The notes under the pieces are model-generated. The model was not told where the DNA came from, made no database searches, and was given only the letters and a program-made list of their open reading frames with translations. Made by a program: the position numbers and the translations under genes. From Phanerochaete sordida (Eukaryota > Basidiomycota > Agaricomycetes > Polyporales > Phanerochaetaceae): 64,000 bases of DNA. Positions 12,654 to 23,700 of the stretch are shown here, piece by piece (positions within the stretch are counted from its first letter, which is position 1; the number at the start of each line of letters is the position of its first letter). The stretch spans positions 231,153 to 295,152 of the forward strand of contig BPQB01000040.1 in the NCBI GenBank assembly GCA_019973155.2, given 5' to 3'.

Positions 12654-14416
12654 CTACTGACTTCCGACCTCACCCGTCTGCGCATTCATCCAATCCAAAG
12701 CCCTCTCGAGCTGGGCTGCGGGGTCCTCGCTGTCAACCCAGCCCCACTGGCCCTGGATTGCAGGCGCCAGCGTCGCTTCGTTATCCCCATGCGCACTCCG
12801 GAGCTGACAAAGCTTCCCGGCGTTGCTCGACGCGCTCAGGACGTGGTTCGCGAACGGCAAGCGGACGTGCTCGTACGCGCGCAGGGCCTGCGCCAGGTTC
12901 GCACGCGTCACCGACGCGTGCCCGAGGATGCTCGCGAGCATGTACGCGTCCTGCGCGGCGCGTCAGCGATGACGAACACGCGGGGTCATCAGACACACCT
13001 CGATGCCTTGTCCTGCACCGGAGCCTTGGTGTGGTGGCATCGCGTGGGCCTTCGCAGCAAATCAGCACCTTCCAGGAAGTCTGCTGCGGACTTGGACCCA
13101 CCGCGTCGCCCACAAGAGCCACCGTGCCGCGCACATATGCCGGAAGAGGCTTCAACATATTCAGAGCCCACTTCGACGTACTGTCTACACACTGCCACCA
13201 TGGTTTAGGAGGATTCGAGGGCAGGTGCGCGCGAGTAGTACGTACCTTGATGATGTCCTGCACTTCGTCTTCCCAGCCTTCAAAGTCGCTCGCAAGGTCC
13301 TCCGGCGTCGCGTCTTCTACCCATGGTCTCGCGTAGGGCACACCCTCAAGCTCAGGCTTCGTGATGACTGCTCCGACGTTCAGCGTCCGGCCGCCCGATA
13401 TCGGATAACCGATGAAATGCTACGACGACGCGTCAGGAACTGCAGTGCAATTCGTGGCTAGCACACTACCTTGTTCTTGCCACAATACTGAGATAGAAAG
13501 ATGTAAGCGTGTGGTCGCATGTATAGAGCGAGACTGCTCGTAGACGTACGATCACCGTTTTTGACAACGCCGGGTGCTTCTCTCCGTTCCTCAGCGGAAT
13601 GCGCTCCGCAGGGATCATCATCCTGTAGGTAATCTCGCCAGTGAATACGGGATCGATGTAGTCGCGCATCTCAGGGCGTCCTTCAGCAGCCATAGCCTCA
13701 TATATGTGGCGGCGCACAACGGACTTGATCCCATCGCAACCTACGAGAACGTCACAGTCTGCAGTGGTACCATCCACGAAGCTGAGGTGGATGGGACCGT
13801 TCTCGGCATCCTGCGTGTAAGACTGGAGACGCTTGCCGAGATGCGCCATATGTTTGGGCAACCGCTCGACCAGGATGTCCAGGAAATGCGCTCGATGATA
13901 GAGGTACAAATCGTCTAGCCCAGAGATGTTAGTCACGATGCGTTGAACGGAGGACCCGGACGTACATGGCAGTTCCAAGCGGAGTATGAGATGGCCGTCT
14001 GGCCCTATGTCGGCACGGCGATAGTCATAGGAAAACGGACGCTCTGTCGAATGTGAGATTTATACGCTGCAGCTGGCCCGCGAGAGTGATGTAAAGGCAT
14101 ACTCGTGTCGCCGTCCTTGGTATCGCCAGCAAGCTCCCGGAAGGCGTCGGCCAAGCCAAGAAGAGATAGCACTCGCCAGACGCGTCCCCACATCATGACA
14201 CCAGCACCAACCTCCTTGAAGGTCGCTGCGGCTTCATAAACATTCAGCTCGATGTCAGGGTATTTGGCCAAGGCGACGCCGAGACAAAGCCCGGCTATGC
14301 CTCCGCCGCTATAGAGTGTCAGCAATCCCATGCGTAGATTATGGCAGAAGTAAGCTAACTGACCATACGGCTACCCGGAATTTAGGACTAGCCTGTGATG
14401 CAGAAGTAGAGGACAT
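12654..14416 (-). CDS. FAD-dependent monooxygenase, salicylate hydroxylase-like (copy 1)
   Basis: Class A flavoprotein monooxygenase (FAD_binding_3), probably hydroxylating an aromatic acid with NAD(P)H. The first exon, MSSTSASQASPKFRVAVC, splices to GGGIAGLCLGVALAKYPDI, rebuilding the GxGxxG Rossmann motif. Then come EVGAGVMMWG, the DG motif CDVLVGCDGIKSVVRRH, and GDAAHAMPPHQGSGAGQGIE, the second FAD motif reassembled across two introns at about 12970-13090. The C-terminus is helical and ends at 12654. No signal peptide or TM is visible. It is one of three tandem paralogues on this strand. The substrate cannot be read from sequence. Confidence 0.9.
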
Positions 14417-15031
14417 CTCGGAATCGACGGTCAGCGCGAAGATTGCATAGAGGCGTCCTCTTTTATAGGACTCCGCCCTTCGGATCGCCTGCATACAATG
14501 CAATCTGCAGAAGTTGATCCATTTCCATGCTTGGTTTGCTACTGGCGGTAAGATGAAAGCATGGGTGGGAGTATGTTGCGGCAGTCATGAGGCCTGAGGA
14601 CGCGTTCAGCCGATGGACCAGCTGAATTAGCTGGATCTGATGAGAGATAAGATAAGATAGCTGCCGGCTCAGCCACCCTTCAGTGACGTCCTCCTGGCGC
14701 ACGACGAGCCCGTAGCGCAAACGAACGCAGGCTGCGATATTGTGCTGTGAAAAGGTCAAAGGATCTCTCATTTAGCAGTGTAGCAACATCGAGATAGGAC
14801 CAAATGCGCGATTTCGCGCGTCCTCGCTACTACTGCAGCACGGGTCGACAAATCATAGCGCCCCCAACCTTTGAGCACATAAAAATCGGGAAGAAGGCTG
14901 GAGGTAGAGCTGCCGTACGTTCAGAGTCAACCATAAACAGGTACTAACGCTGTCGCACAAGAAGGCGGCGGGGCAGGCCTGGCAGTCGGGGCGCCATATG
15001 GGCCATGGGAAGCGTCAGGAGAATGTTCGGT
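14417..15031. other. Intergenic region between monooxygenase copies 1 and 2
   Basis: About 0.6 kb holding the promoter of copy 1 and the 3' flank of copy 2. No convincing gene or repeat is seen. Confidence 0.5.
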
Positions 15032-16794
15032 CTATAGTCTGTGCTCTACGACAGAGGTCGCCTCTTCTCTCCTCATCCACCGGAGGGCAGCTTCCAGCTG
15101 CTCGGAAGGATCGTTGCTTTCTACCCAATCAAATTGTCGATGAAGAGCTGAAACCCAGGAAGGGTAGTCATCGCCAGAGTCGGGGCTTCTAAACTCGAAC
15201 ATCGGGCCAGTCTTGCCTGATTTTGACATCACCTCAGCAGCGAGTGGAAGACGAATGTGTTCGTAAGCCTTGAGTGCAAGCGAGATATTTCTTCTAGCAA
15301 CGGATGGGTGTCCGAGTATTCCAGCGAGAACATAGGCATCCTGCCAGATCAATAAGAGATCGTGCACGGTCGAATACGCATGGCAAACGAAGGGCTTACT
15401 TCGAAAGCCTGCCCCGCTCCGGCGGCATGATGCGTGGACATAGCATGAGCCTAGGCGTCGAGTGAGAATTGAAAAGCGGGATGTCCTCGACATGGAACTG
15501 ACCGCGTCACCGAGTAGTACGACCGGCCCCAACGTGTAGGTCGGGAGTGGCAGCAGCTGATGTATAGCCCACTTCAATGGCTTGTCGATAACCTGTGGTG
15601 ATTTCAGCTGCTAAAAGTGGCACAAGGCATAGACGAATGAGAAGCTTACCTTGAGTACATCTTGAAGTTCTAATTCCCAGCCGGAGAAAATGCTGAGCAG
15701 TTCCGCCGACGTACTTTCTTGCACCCACGGTTCACGGTAATGCGTGCCTACGGCGTTCGGGGTTGTGAAGAATGCTCCTACATTTGCCCATTTACCCCTG
15801 GCGATGGGGTACCCCATGAAATGCTAGCTTGCCTATGAGCCGATGGCTCGACAACTTACCAACCTAGTGCTGCGACTCACTTTATATCTTCCACAGTACT
15901 GCGCCTCCAAGTCAGCAGCGATAAAGCATCTAAGAAGTTTGACATACCATGACAGGGCTTCCAAGAACAGGGTGCATCATCCCGTTCCTCAGCCTCGGTA
16001 CTCGCTCAGCGGGAATAAGGGCTCGATACACTGTCTCGCCCGTCCAGACCGGGTCGATATACTTTCGCATCTCCGGCCTTCCGGCCTTCGCCAAGTCCTC
16101 ATACATAGTCTTTCTCACCGCAGATTTGATGCCGTCGCACCCAACGAGGATATCACAGGTGGCCGTTGACCCATCCGCGAACGCGATCGTAACCGGGCTT
16201 GAGTCGATGTCTATCTGGTAAGACACGACGCGCTTGCTCAGATGAACGATGTGCTGGGGGAGCATGCTGGCTAGAAGCTCAAGGACGTGCGCCCGATGGT
16301 ATTCGTGCATTGGACCTGCCGTAAGCAGTCAGTTTCGGTTGCCCGAATGGCGTACTGTGACTTACATGATGGCAGGGACAGGGTGTGAACGTGATGACCC
16401 TCGTCTCCCCCATCGGACCTTCGGTACGTCCAGCTAAACTTAGGGTCTAGCGTGAACAGAGATGGTCAGCCCTGAAGCCCCCGAGGCAACAACATGTACC
16501 TTGCGACCCATCCGCTGGCACACCCGCGAGGTTGCGGAAAGCTTTGTCCAAACCGAGCAGCGTGATGACCCTCCATGTCCTGCCCCACAGCATCACTCCC
16601 GCACCGACCTCTCTCAGGCTGCTCGCCGCTTCATAAACCATTATGTCGATGTCCGGATATTTCGAAAGCGCGACGGCTAGGCACATGCCTCCTATGCCTC
16701 CGCCGCTTGCATCGGAGAATTATCAGGTCGCGAGCTGCAATTGTGGTCACACTGATCAAGCTCACCAGATTGCTATTTTGAACTTCGCTGTCAT
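15032..16794 (-). CDS. FAD-dependent monooxygenase, salicylate hydroxylase-like (copy 2)
   Basis: Second tandem paralogue with the same exon plan. Exon 1, MTAKFKIAIC, joins GGGIGGMCLAVALSKYPDID, then VGAGVMLWGRTWRVITLLGL, CDILVGCDGIKSAVRKTMYE and VVLLGDA. The latter joins across an intron to AHAMSTHHAAGAGQAFE. This is the odd part: the second FAD motif of the sister copies is PHQGxGAGQ, but here it is THHAAGAGQ, so a Gln-Gly pair has become Ala-Ala. The reading frame is otherwise intact and ends EATSVVEHRL at 15032. Substrate unknown. Confidence 0.88.
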
Positions 16795-17169
16795 GGTACG
16801 GCAGGGTCGTTTCGAAGACGTTCACTCGTCGATACTTGCACTTTTATAGGCTCCCCTCCTGGGCGAGCGCGTGAAAGGATCCTCCGGGGATCAATACGTG
16901 GAGAGAGACAGCTGGAACAACCGTCTGTAACGGGAAATTCTGTTCGGCAGACCCAGGGAACTGCGTACCTTAGGCAGACTGCGTGGGACTGTAACTTGCA
17001 GCTTCTCGGGCCGACGGTAAGGGCGAGTCTGTAAAACGGTATGTGTAGCGTTGCTTCTCGTGTTAAGACCTTCCGCTAGCACAGCTCAAACGGTAATTGT
17101 CGCCAAGATAACGAGACTGACCATTACTACTAGTAAGCTGTCAGTACACAATCGATTCGCAGGCTGTGA
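16795..17169. other. Intergenic region between monooxygenase copies 2 and 3
   Basis: About 375 bp carrying the promoter of copy 2 and the 3' flank of copy 3. Nothing else is seen. Confidence 0.5.
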
Positions 17170-18927
17170 TCAGAGAGAAGCCTTCACGGCCGCCACGCCT
17201 CGTTCCTTCATCCACTTCAAAGCCCTCTCGAGTTGAGCAAGGACGTCTTCGCCATCGACCCAGTCCCACTGGTTCTGGATAGCTGGTGCCAAAGTCGAGT
17301 AGTCGTCCCCGTGTGCACTCCGCAGCTCGTACATCGCGCCCGCGTGTCTGGACGTCCCGATGATCTTGTTTGCGAACGGCACGCGAACGTGGTTGTAAGC
17401 TTCCAACGCGTCTGTGAGGTTGTTCTTAGTGACCGACGGGTCGCCGAGTAGGCCGGCGAGGATGAAAGCGTCCTGATGAAGTATGTCAATGCCCGGATTG
17501 ACAAGCGGGCTCTCGAACCCAGCCTACCTCGATAGCCTGGCCGGCTCCCGCGCCTTGATGCGGAGTCATGGCATGAGCCTATGCGTCACTCTTTCAGCTA
17601 CGACAGCAGTACTTGCTGTCTTTGAATTACGCACTGCATCTCCGAGCAGTGCAACTCGTCTATCAATGTACGTTGGTAACGGGTGTAGCTGATGAACAGC
17701 CCACTTCAGCGGCTTCTGTACCAGCTGAGTAGATCATGAGCCATGATGTCGCTGATGATAAGACGATATTATCTCACTTTAACCAACTCTTCAGCTTCAG
17801 GCTCCCAATTTTGGAAGCAGGCGAGGACTTCCTCGCGAGAGCTCTCGGATACCCACGGCTTGGTGTACGGGCTCCCTTCTGCCTCGGGGATAGTTGCCAT
17901 CCCTACGAAGTTCACGAGCGTACCGCGAGCTACAGGATAACATACGATGTGCTAACTTGGAGTCAGATAGGGGCACAAAAATCGGCATCGGGGTTGACGT
18001 ACCTTGTTGAGGCCACAGTACTATGCCATGAAGATGTGTGTAAGCTTCTACGTCTGGCCGCACGACTTGAAGCGTCTTACCATTGTCGCTTCCCTGCGAG
18101 CTCGGTGCATCTGTCCATCCCGGTCACGTAGTGATTCTGCAGGCACAAGGCTTCTATAGATGACCGTGCCGCTGAAGAAGGGTTGTATAAAATTCAGCAT
18201 GTCTCGACCGTGTGTCTTCGCGAGGTCGTTGAACATCCAGCGCCGAACGACTGATCTGATCCCGTCAGCACCGACGAGGACATCACAGGCGGCACTGGAA
18301 CCGTCGGTAAAGTTTAGTTCAATGGGGCTGAGGAAGTTTGCCTGGTGGTAAGACTCGAGTCGTTTGCCGAGATGAGCCGACCCTTCGGGCAGAACATCGA
18401 CGAATGCCTGAAGGAAGTGTGCACGGTGGAACAGATGCCCAGGGCCTGCGAACAAATATTATGAGAGTCCAACGAGGCGTAAATCGCGACTTACAAGGTA
18501 GTCTCAATAGATGAATTCTGTGGCCTTCCTCGCCTCCCGTATCAGACCTGCGAAAATCGAACCCAAAATCAGGGTCTGCGTAGCCAAGCATGAGATAGAG
18601 TACCAGGAAACGGACACAGAACGTACCTTCTGAGCTGCCCGACTCCAGCCCTGCGATATCTCGCAACGCGCGCTCCAGACCAAGAAGAGTCAAGACCTGC
18701 CAAGTCCGTCCCCATACCATGATACCGGCCCCGACTTCCTTGAAGCTCTGAGCGGCTTCATATACGTCGATCTTGATTTCCGGGTATCTCGACAGGGCAG
18801 CTGCAAAGCATAGTCCCCCTATTCCCCCACCACTAACGGGGAGTCAGTCTTATGAACAAATATTATAACAAAGCTAAGCATTGACGTGCCAGATAGCTAC
18901 TCGAAACTTGGAGCCTGAGGCTTGCAT
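17170..18927 (-). CDS. FAD-dependent monooxygenase, salicylate hydroxylase-like (copy 3)
   Basis: Third tandem paralogue. Exon 1 (18890-18927), MQASGSKFRVAIC, splices to GGGIGGLCFAAALSRYPEIK, then EVGAGIMVWGRTWQVLTLLG, CDVLVGADGIRSVVRRWMF and VALLGDA, joined to AHAMTPHQGAGAGQAIE; it ends EERGV-AAVKASL at 17170. The first intron (18833-18889, 57 nt) appears to begin with GC rather than GT (TG|GCACGT), at exactly the position where copies 1 and 2 have a GT donor, so it is a GC-AG intron. The tail (LERALKWMKERG) resembles copy 1 (LERALDWMNAQTG). Confidence 0.88.
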
Positions 18928-19302
18928 TGCGTATGGACGCGACAAGTTGTTGTCGCTGGAGCTCGTAGTTAATGACAAGAGGGCATATATGTAGCTGTAT
19001 TTTAGTTCGTGAGACAGCACACTTCGCTGAATACCGGGATAGCGTGGGTGAGACTATGACATCGTGTATGAAAGAACCCACTCACCGCTGGTCTAGATCT
19101 GCTGGGCTGTCAACGAAGTCGGTACCGTTCCCATGCTTGTGGTGGTACGTTTCCGGCGTATACCCGACACAGGCTGGGTGCACCACAGCACAAACGTGGA
19201 GGAGCAGGGAATCATTGAATGGAAGCAATGTCACAGAACGAATATATCATAGCGATGGAGCAAATTATACGAGAGTGTAGGGCGAACCAGAACGTAGATA
19301 CC
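18928..19302. other. Intergenic region
   Basis: About 375 bp: promoter side of monooxygenase copy 3 and 3' flank of RRP12. Nothing further is recognised. Confidence 0.5.
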
Positions 19303-22300
19303 TCATCTCTTTCCCGCGATACCCAGTCGCTCTCGCCTGCCCTTTTTCTTGGCCGCTTGCCCAAGAGACATATAAGCGTATGGATCGACACCGCCTTTCT
19401 TGACGTCACCCCCCGCTTTCTGTTGATGAATATGTACTCAGTGACTGACAAAAATCGAAAAGAAAACGTGTTACGAACCTTTGCCTTGAACTCCTGGCCA
19501 ATCCTAGCATCGTGCTTCTTCTTCTCCTTCTTGTTCGACGCGGGCTGCGCGTCCGCCATCTCAACGTCTTCCATCTCGGTCTCCTCGCGCCGCCGCTTCT
19601 TGGTGTCCTTGTTGAACTTGACACGCCCATTCGGACCGCGTGTGAAGCCGTCAGCAGACGTGAGAGCCTCGCGGTATGCTACGCCGGCGACATCTTCCTC
19701 CATCTCCGCATCCTGTTCCGCACCGGTGCCGTCCTCATCATCGATGACCATCTTGCCAGTGTCCTCGTCGGTCTTGAAGCGCGCAGCATCCTGGCCGGGC
19801 CTACGGCGCTTCTTGCCTGCCGCATCTGGTGGTGCGTCAGTCCTATGCACTAGTATAGGTGTAGAAAAAGACACGTACTGGTGATACCAGAGGCAGCACC
19901 GGACAGCAAGTCCATGGGCAGGTCGTCGTCCGCACGAATGCGAGCACCACCTGCCTGGTTCTTGCGGCCCTTGGCGGGTTGCGCTGGGGCATCCTCGTCA
20001 TCGCTGTCGTCGAGCTCTGACTCGCTGCCGTAGAGCACGTCCTCGAACGCGTCTCCGGCTGCAGGCTTGGCCGACGGCTCCTCCTCGTCCTCCTCGTTCT
20101 CGTTCTCAGCATTCTGCGCCTTCTTCCTCTTCGCACGGTCCTTGCGCTTCTTGATGTTGACGAGCACCTTCCGCGCATCATCCTCCTCGCCGGCGCACGA
20201 GTAGACGTCTTCCCAGCCGAATCGGCGGAGCATGCGCTCGAAGATGTGGCGGACCTTCGCCTTGAAGTGGTTTTTGTGATCGTGCGACCAGTGGAGCAGC
20301 GCAGGCACGAGCTGCTTGAGATGTGGCTGAAGCAGGTCGACGGGCATGGTGTGGATCGCGAGCTTGATATAGCCGAGGGCAGACTTCACGATCTCCCTGT
20401 TGTTCGAGGTGACAAAGACAAGGAGCGTGGTGAGGATCTCAGAGTGCATCTGAGGTGAAATCGCGTCTGATAGACTCGTCAGCAGAGCGCAAGAGAAAGT
20501 ATAAGGAGATGCCAACTCACCCTTAAACTCGAAGACTAGCCTCGAGATGGCAGTCACAGTCGCGCTGATCATGTGCGGGCTTGCACCAGCGAGACCACCA
20601 GCAATCATGGTCATGTACTCCTCGATGCTTGCAGTAGCCTCCTGCGCGACGCCCTCGTCCATCTCGCCGACCTGGTCTCGCCGGACCACACCACCCTCGG
20701 ACATTTTGCGGCCCATGGCGACGACAAGATCGAATGCAGCGAGACGCGCCTTTTCCGACGGCTCCTTTGTGCCAAGAACGGCCTCAGGAATGATCGATGG
20801 AATGAGATGTAGGTTGTTCGGCGGGATCTTCGCGACGAGCTGGCTGAGAAGCGTGAACCGGTCCTTCTTGGCCGCCGACGAGAGACCATCGAGGAAGGTG
20901 TCCAGTTTTTCGAGCGTGGCCTGCGCATCGACGGTGACCTTGCCGCTCTCCACGAGCTTGGTGAGAATCTTGTAGCCGCGCTTCTGTGCCGCGTTGTCGC
21001 TGCTCTCAAGGATCGCCTGCGACAGGCAGTTGTCGAACAGAGCCTGGGCTTCGTTGGCGGGCAAATAGGGAAGCATGAGTACGAGCAGGTCCAGGGTCAT
21101 TGCCACGACATTGTCCGGGTCCTTTGAACCGCTGGCAGCCTGTGGCGCGGCAGACTTGGTGCTGAGGTTCTGCTTAAGCAGCGCGACGAGCTTGTAGTAA
21201 GCTTTCGCGATATCCTGGTAGAATAAAGTCAGCAGTTTGTCGAGACTCGGAAGCTGCGACATACCTTGCCCTCAGCGATGGCCAGCCAGGTGCTGATCAC
21301 GTCGCCAACGGGGCCCTGGCTGTCGCGTCCGACGCTGCTGAAGACGTTGAATAGCACAGCAAGCCAGCTCTCGACTTGTGTACGCAAGAACGCAAGGTTC
21401 TCCTGAGCTGCGCTCTGGCTGATGGGCGCGGCACGCGCTGCCTCGGGAAGCTTGATAAGCAAGACTTCGTCACCACTGGCGAGAGCGACGTTGGAGTCAA
21501 CCATGGCCTTCAGCGCTTTCAGGACAGCTGGCCTCAGTTCCGGCTGGGTGTACAGCAGCTGAGAGAGCAATTGCGAGAACTGCGCTGTCAATGCCTAATG
21601 TATTCGTCAGCACATGGACAAGATAGTCAGTAAGACAGACTTGCCGTCTTCAAGTCGGAGGTGCCATAGCAGTATCCATGAAGACCAGACCAGATCTGAT
21701 CGACCAAGACACTCCAGACCTTGGCCTCGGACTGCCGTCCCTCGCTCTCCGCCGTCGACTGGAGGTCGAACATCCGCTCCGTGAGAGGGACGAAGTATGC
21801 CGCGAAATGTGACAGTGGCGAGGGGTGAGGCTGGGACAGCATCGGCAGCAGGAACGCGCGAGGTTCCTTGCCAGCCTTCCTATCCTCGGGCTCCAGATTA
21901 AGCGGAAGCTCGCGGAGCATGACCTCGGGGCCTAGAACTTGCATGGCGGTCCTCAGAGTGTTGTCCGCGGCCTCTTTGAATTCGAAGCTCTTCTGGACCC
22001 GGAGCTCGGCAATCTTGACCACAATGGGCATCAGGAGGATCTCGGCCGCGGTAGGACCATTGCTTTTGGGGCGGAAGCGCAGGCCAGACAGCAGAGACGC
22101 GATGACGGCCATCACCTCAGGCAACGCACGAGCGTAGGTCAGCGCGCCAAGCGCTTTGCCCGTCTGCGAGATGATCCTGCTCAGCGGCGACTTCGCATCG
22201 TCAGCGTTTCGCTCCTTGACGGCAGCTTGTATGAACGCTGGGGTGAAGCATTTGACAAGCAGGTCGAGAGCTTGCGCGGCGGACTTGCGAACGTTAGAGT

Positions 22301-23391
22301 CCGAAGCATCCATGAAGGACCAGAGTGCCTTCCACGCCTCCCAGATTTTCGAGGCACATGCATCAGGATCGGCATCGTGATATGCGTGCATTGCTGTGCC
22401 GAGGAGATTGGTCCACGACGGGATAAGAGTAGCGTCGGTCTTGGATGGAGAGGAAGAGAGCACGACCTGAAGGATGTCTTGCACTTGCGAATGTACGTTG
22501 TTCGTGGGGTCATCGACCGGGATAGAGAGAAGGTCCGCCAGGATGGAATACGCAGCTTGCGAAAGGTATGGGTTCCCGAGCCGGGGCAAGGTGAGCAGGG
22601 CGGAAGATATAGCAGGCAGAGTCTGCTAAAGATCAGCGTGCTGCGACATATCTCGTAGCGTGCATGATACTCACTGAGGAAGGAAGATGGGCCAGGACTG
22701 GGCGTAAGAATGCCAGCAGGTGGATAGCGGTGTCCGTGCCATCTGAGTCCGTCTTTTTGCCTTTGAACTTCGGCAGACCGCCGGTCAGATCGCCAAGCGA
22801 AGCGTTCACCCATTCCGCCGTCCTTTCAGCATACGGATGGCGAAGCATAGGTGGCGGAGGGTTCGCGAGGACGTCCTTCACAATCTCTGCTGCTTTCTTG
22901 CGCACCTTGGGCCGAGGGTCAAGACACAGGTGCAGGATGGAATTGAAGGCATTCCGGAGACCGGGCGTCTCAAGCTGAGGTCGCTCCAAAGTGGCGAAGA
23001 CTGCAGCATAGAATGTAAGCTGAGACCGGAGCGGAGGAGCATGTGGTACAAGAGCCGGGAATAGCGGCGCGGAGAGATTGATGATAGTGTTCAGGTTTGA
23101 ACGGATGACAGGGTGAGGCACGAAAGGCGCGACGAGAGCAAGCAGGTAGAGCTCAGCCGGAAGGACGTCTCCGTCGCCGAGGGCAGGCCCGGCGGCCCTC
23201 GAAGCTTGCAGGGTACCATCGAGAGTCGTGAGGAGAGCTGCAAAGTATGCTGTCGCAGTCTTGTCCGTGTTCTGCTCCCGGAAGGTCGACTCCAGAGCCT
23301 TCAGCAGAGTTGCCGGAGCTTTTTGGTGGGGAAGGGAGGACGACGTGTGCGGCCTGATTTTCGAGAGGGCTTGCTCGAGGCCGTCAGCCAT
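19303..23391 (-). CDS. RRP12: RRP12-like ribosomal RNA processing protein (HEAT-repeat, NUC173)
   Basis: Karyopherin-like HEAT/ARM protein needed for export and maturation of pre-ribosomal subunits in the nucleolus and nucleus. The ATG at 23391 begins MADGLEQALSKIRPHTSSSL. Long helical repeats fill 20200-23300. The C-terminal third is acidic and basic (for example DDSDDEDAPAQPAKGRKNQ; FNKDTKKRRREETEMEDVEM) and ends in a final small exon GVDPYAYMSLGQAAKKKGRR ... GIAGKR-stop at 19303, a typical RRP12 ending. Six or so short introns are evident. Its start faces the acyltransferase across 309 bp. Confidence 0.9.
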
Positions 23392-23700
23392 GATGTCGAC
23401 CGGTGAGCTTTTGGGCGAAGACGGCCGGCGGTCTTCTGGGGGTGAGTGAGGTCAAGGCTGCAATCAGCAGCAATATTTTCCGCCTGCACGCTCTCACGTG
23501 CCGCATCGGGCTGATAGACGCCGCCGTCGCCTTGCTATTTATGGACACGGGCGGGACGCCACATTCGCAGCGCGTCCGCTTATCGGGGCCGGCAATACAG
23601 CACGCTTGCATCTCCACCCGACGGCTATGCGGTGGCATCTCCCGGACATCTCCCACTAATCTCCCTCCTCACTACTTTGCCACGTCTGCTGCCGCGTTTT
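23392..23700. promoter_or_regulatory. Bidirectional promoter between RRP12 and GPAT
   Basis: 309 bp separate two divergent ATGs. No TATA box is obvious on either side, as is usual for housekeeping pairs. Confidence 0.45.
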
